A stretch of DNA of 64,000 nucleotides from Thalassotalea sp. G2M2-11 (GTDB lineage Bacteria; Pseudomonadota; Gammaproteobacteria; Enterobacterales; Alteromonadaceae): assembly GCF_017168195.1 (NCBI RefSeq), contig NZ_JADNYL010000002.1:744001-808000 (forward strand), in the 5' to 3' direction. Of the stretch, positions 62,625-64,000 are shown one piece after another (the first letter of the stretch is position 1; every line of letters begins with the position of its first letter). Under the pieces are notes generated by a model, which was given only the letters and a program-made list of their open reading frames with translations, was not told where the DNA came from and made no database searches. The position numbers and the translations under genes are program-made.

Positions 62625-64000
62625 ATGCCGTCGCGTCAAGAACTCGCCAATGCAATCCGTGTATTAAGCATGGATGCTGTTCAAAAAGCAAAATCAGGTC
62701 ACCCAGGTGCCCCCATGGGGATGGCAGATATCGCCGAAGTCCTATGGCGTGATTTTCTAAAACATAACCCAAGTGATCCTAACTGGGTTGATCGCGACCG
62801 TTTCATTTTGTCAAACGGCCATGGTTCAATGCTCATTTATTCGTTATTGCATTTAACTGGTTATGATTTACCGATGTCGGAACTACAGAACTTTCGACAA
62901 TTACACTCAAAAACGCCAGGTCACCCAGAATATGGTTACACCCCTGGTGTGGAAACAACAACCGGCCCACTAGGCGCAGGTGTCTCAAATGCTGTGGGTA
63001 TGGCGATTGCTGAAAAAACCTTAGCTGCACAATTTAACCGCCCAGGTCACGATATTGTTAACCATTTTACCTATTGTTTCTTAGGTGATGGTTGTTTGAT
63101 GGAAGGTATTTCCCATGAAGCATGCTCATTAGCAGGCACTTTAGGCTTAGGCAAATTAATCGCCTTTTGGGATGACAATGGCATTTCTATCGATGGTGAA
63201 GTTGAGGGATGGTTCACTGACGATACACCAAAACGCTTTGCCTCATATGGGTGGCATGTTATTGCCGATGTTGATGGTCATGATGCCGATGCTGTTGCAA
63301 AAGCTATCAAAGAAGCGCAAGCAGTCACTGATAAACCAACCATGATTTGCTGTAAAACAGTAATAGGTTTTGGCTCACCTAACAAACAAGGTACCCATAA
63401 TTGCCACGGTGCCCCGTTAGGAGACGATGAAATTAACGCGGCACGTGAATTTTTAAATTGGTCGCATGCACCTTTTGAAATCCCTAATGAAATTTATGCT
63501 CAGTGGGATCAAAAAGAAAAAGGGCAAACGTCACAATCTTCTTGGCATGAGAAGTTTGCTGCGTATCAAGCCGCCCACCCAGAACTAGCAGCAGAATATG
63601 AACGCCGTGTGATCAAAGGTGACTTACCAGCAGACTTTGAAGCAAAAGCCAACGCATATATTCAAGAGTGCCAAGCAAAAGCAGAAAATATCGCTTCACG
63701 TAAAGCTTCACAAAATACCATTGAAGCCTTTGGTAACATTTTACCTGAATTATTAGGTGGCTCTGCCGATTTAGCCGGCTCAAACTTAACATTATGGTCA
63801 GGCTCGAAAGGTATTGAAACAGATGCTGCTGGTAACTACATTTTCTACGGTGTCCGTGAGTTTGGTATGTCAGGCATTATGAATGGTATTTCATTACACG
63901 GTGGTTTTATTAACTACGGTGCCACCTTTATGATGTTTATGGAATATGCCCGTAATGCGGTACGTATGTCGGCCTTGATGGGCATTCAAAATATTTTTGT
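62625..64000 (+). CDS. tkt: Transketolase, 3' end outside window
   Basis: Transketolase moves two-carbon units between sugar phosphates with thiamine diphosphate in the pentose phosphate pathway. From ATG 62625 (GGAGC upstream) the frame is open for 458 codons to the window edge. It has [55 protein letters not shown], the thiamine site [14 protein letters not shown], and the start of the pyrimidine-binding domain ([35 protein letters not shown]). Family length is about 660, so roughly 200 residues are missing. It is unrelated to the flagellar region and probably marks its boundary. Confidence 0.97.
   Translation, partial: MPSRQELANAIRVLSMDAVQKAKSGHPGAPMGMADIAEVLWRDFLKHNPSDPNWVDRDRFILSNGHGSMLIYSLLHLTGYDLPMSELQNFRQLHSKTPGHPEYGYTPGVETTTGPLGAGVSNAVGMAIAEKTLAAQFNRPGHDIVNHFTYCFLGDGCLMEGISHEACSLAGTLGLGKLIAFWDDNGISIDGEVEGWFTDDTPKRFASYGWHVIADVDGHDADAVAKAIKEAQAVTDKPTMICCKTVIGFGSPNKQGTHNCHGAPLGDDEINAAREFLNWSHAPFEIPNEIYAQWDQKEKGQTSQSSWHEKFAAYQAAHPELAAEYERRVIKGDLPADFEAKANAYIQECQAKAENIASRKASQNTIEAFGNILPELLGGSADLAGSNLTLWSGSKGIETDAAGNYIFYGVREFGMSGIMNGISLHGGFINYGATFMMFMEYARNAVRMSALMGIQNIF

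Noticed and set aside
62833-63030. Minus-strand 65-residue frame
   Set aside because: It lies entirely antisense inside the transketolase gene.

Overview
The window looks like chromosome from a marine, AT-rich gammaproteobacterium of the Alteromonadales, probably Colwelliaceae (Colwellia/Thalassotalea-like). The reasons are the Vibrio/Shewanella-type polar-flagellum layout (flrA, flrBC, flaG-fliD-fliS, two flagellins, flgBCDE and flgFGHIJKL split, cheV-cheR, flgAMN, flgOP, flgT), the many sigma54 (RpoN) promoters in front of flagellar genes, and FlgO/P/T, which belong to sodium-type polar motors. The genus is inferred from gene content only. No phage, insertion sequence or CRISPR array was seen.

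Layout. 1-2.7 kb: end of the fliEFG operon (fliG is cut by the window edge). 2.9-7.8 kb: the regulators flrC, flrB and flrA, with a lone cysH placed between flrB and flrA on the other strand. 8-38.8 kb: a large glycan island, described below. 38.9-54.7 kb: fliT-like gene, fliS, fliD, flaG, two flagellins, flgL-K-J-I-H-G-F, then flgE-D-C-B, all on the minus strand. 54.7-61.1 kb: cheR, cheV, flgA-M-N (plus strand), flgP-O (minus) and flgT (plus). 61.1-64 kb: a tRNA-Arg, a secreted protein of unknown function, a 44-residue membrane peptide missed by simple ORF calling, and the start of transketolase.

The glycan island is the most interesting part. It holds a complete-looking pseudaminic acid pathway (pseB, C, H, G, I, F) on two divergent sigma54 promoters, two Maf flagellin glycosyltransferases, and many decorating enzymes. 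These include a PIG-L deacetylase and a formyltransferase inside the pse operon, and an acyl module (acyl carrier protein, ketoreductase-like SDR, AMP-ligase, LuxE-like and LuxC-like proteins). They also include a ColD-type PLP 3-dehydratase with a GDP-fucose/colitose synthase-like reductase, a SPASM radical SAM protein and glycosyltransferases. A separate plus-strand unit, headed by its own sigma54 promoter, encodes two proteins with sulfotransferase motifs and a glycosyltransferase-like protein. A minus-strand unit encodes a fused E1-type thiamine-diphosphate enzyme, a B12-binding radical SAM enzyme, and heptose nucleotidyltransferase and kinase (HddC/HddA-like).

How it may work together (inference): FlrA starts the cascade from a sigma70-like promoter. 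FlrA with RpoN drives flrBC. FlrC with RpoN drives basal body, hook, one flagellin and the glycan island. FliA (sigma28) drives the second flagellin and flgM. The sigma54 promoters inside the island tie sugar synthesis, and possibly sulfation, to flagellum assembly. The sulfation module and the Lux-like acyl module are the best candidates for undescribed chemistry.
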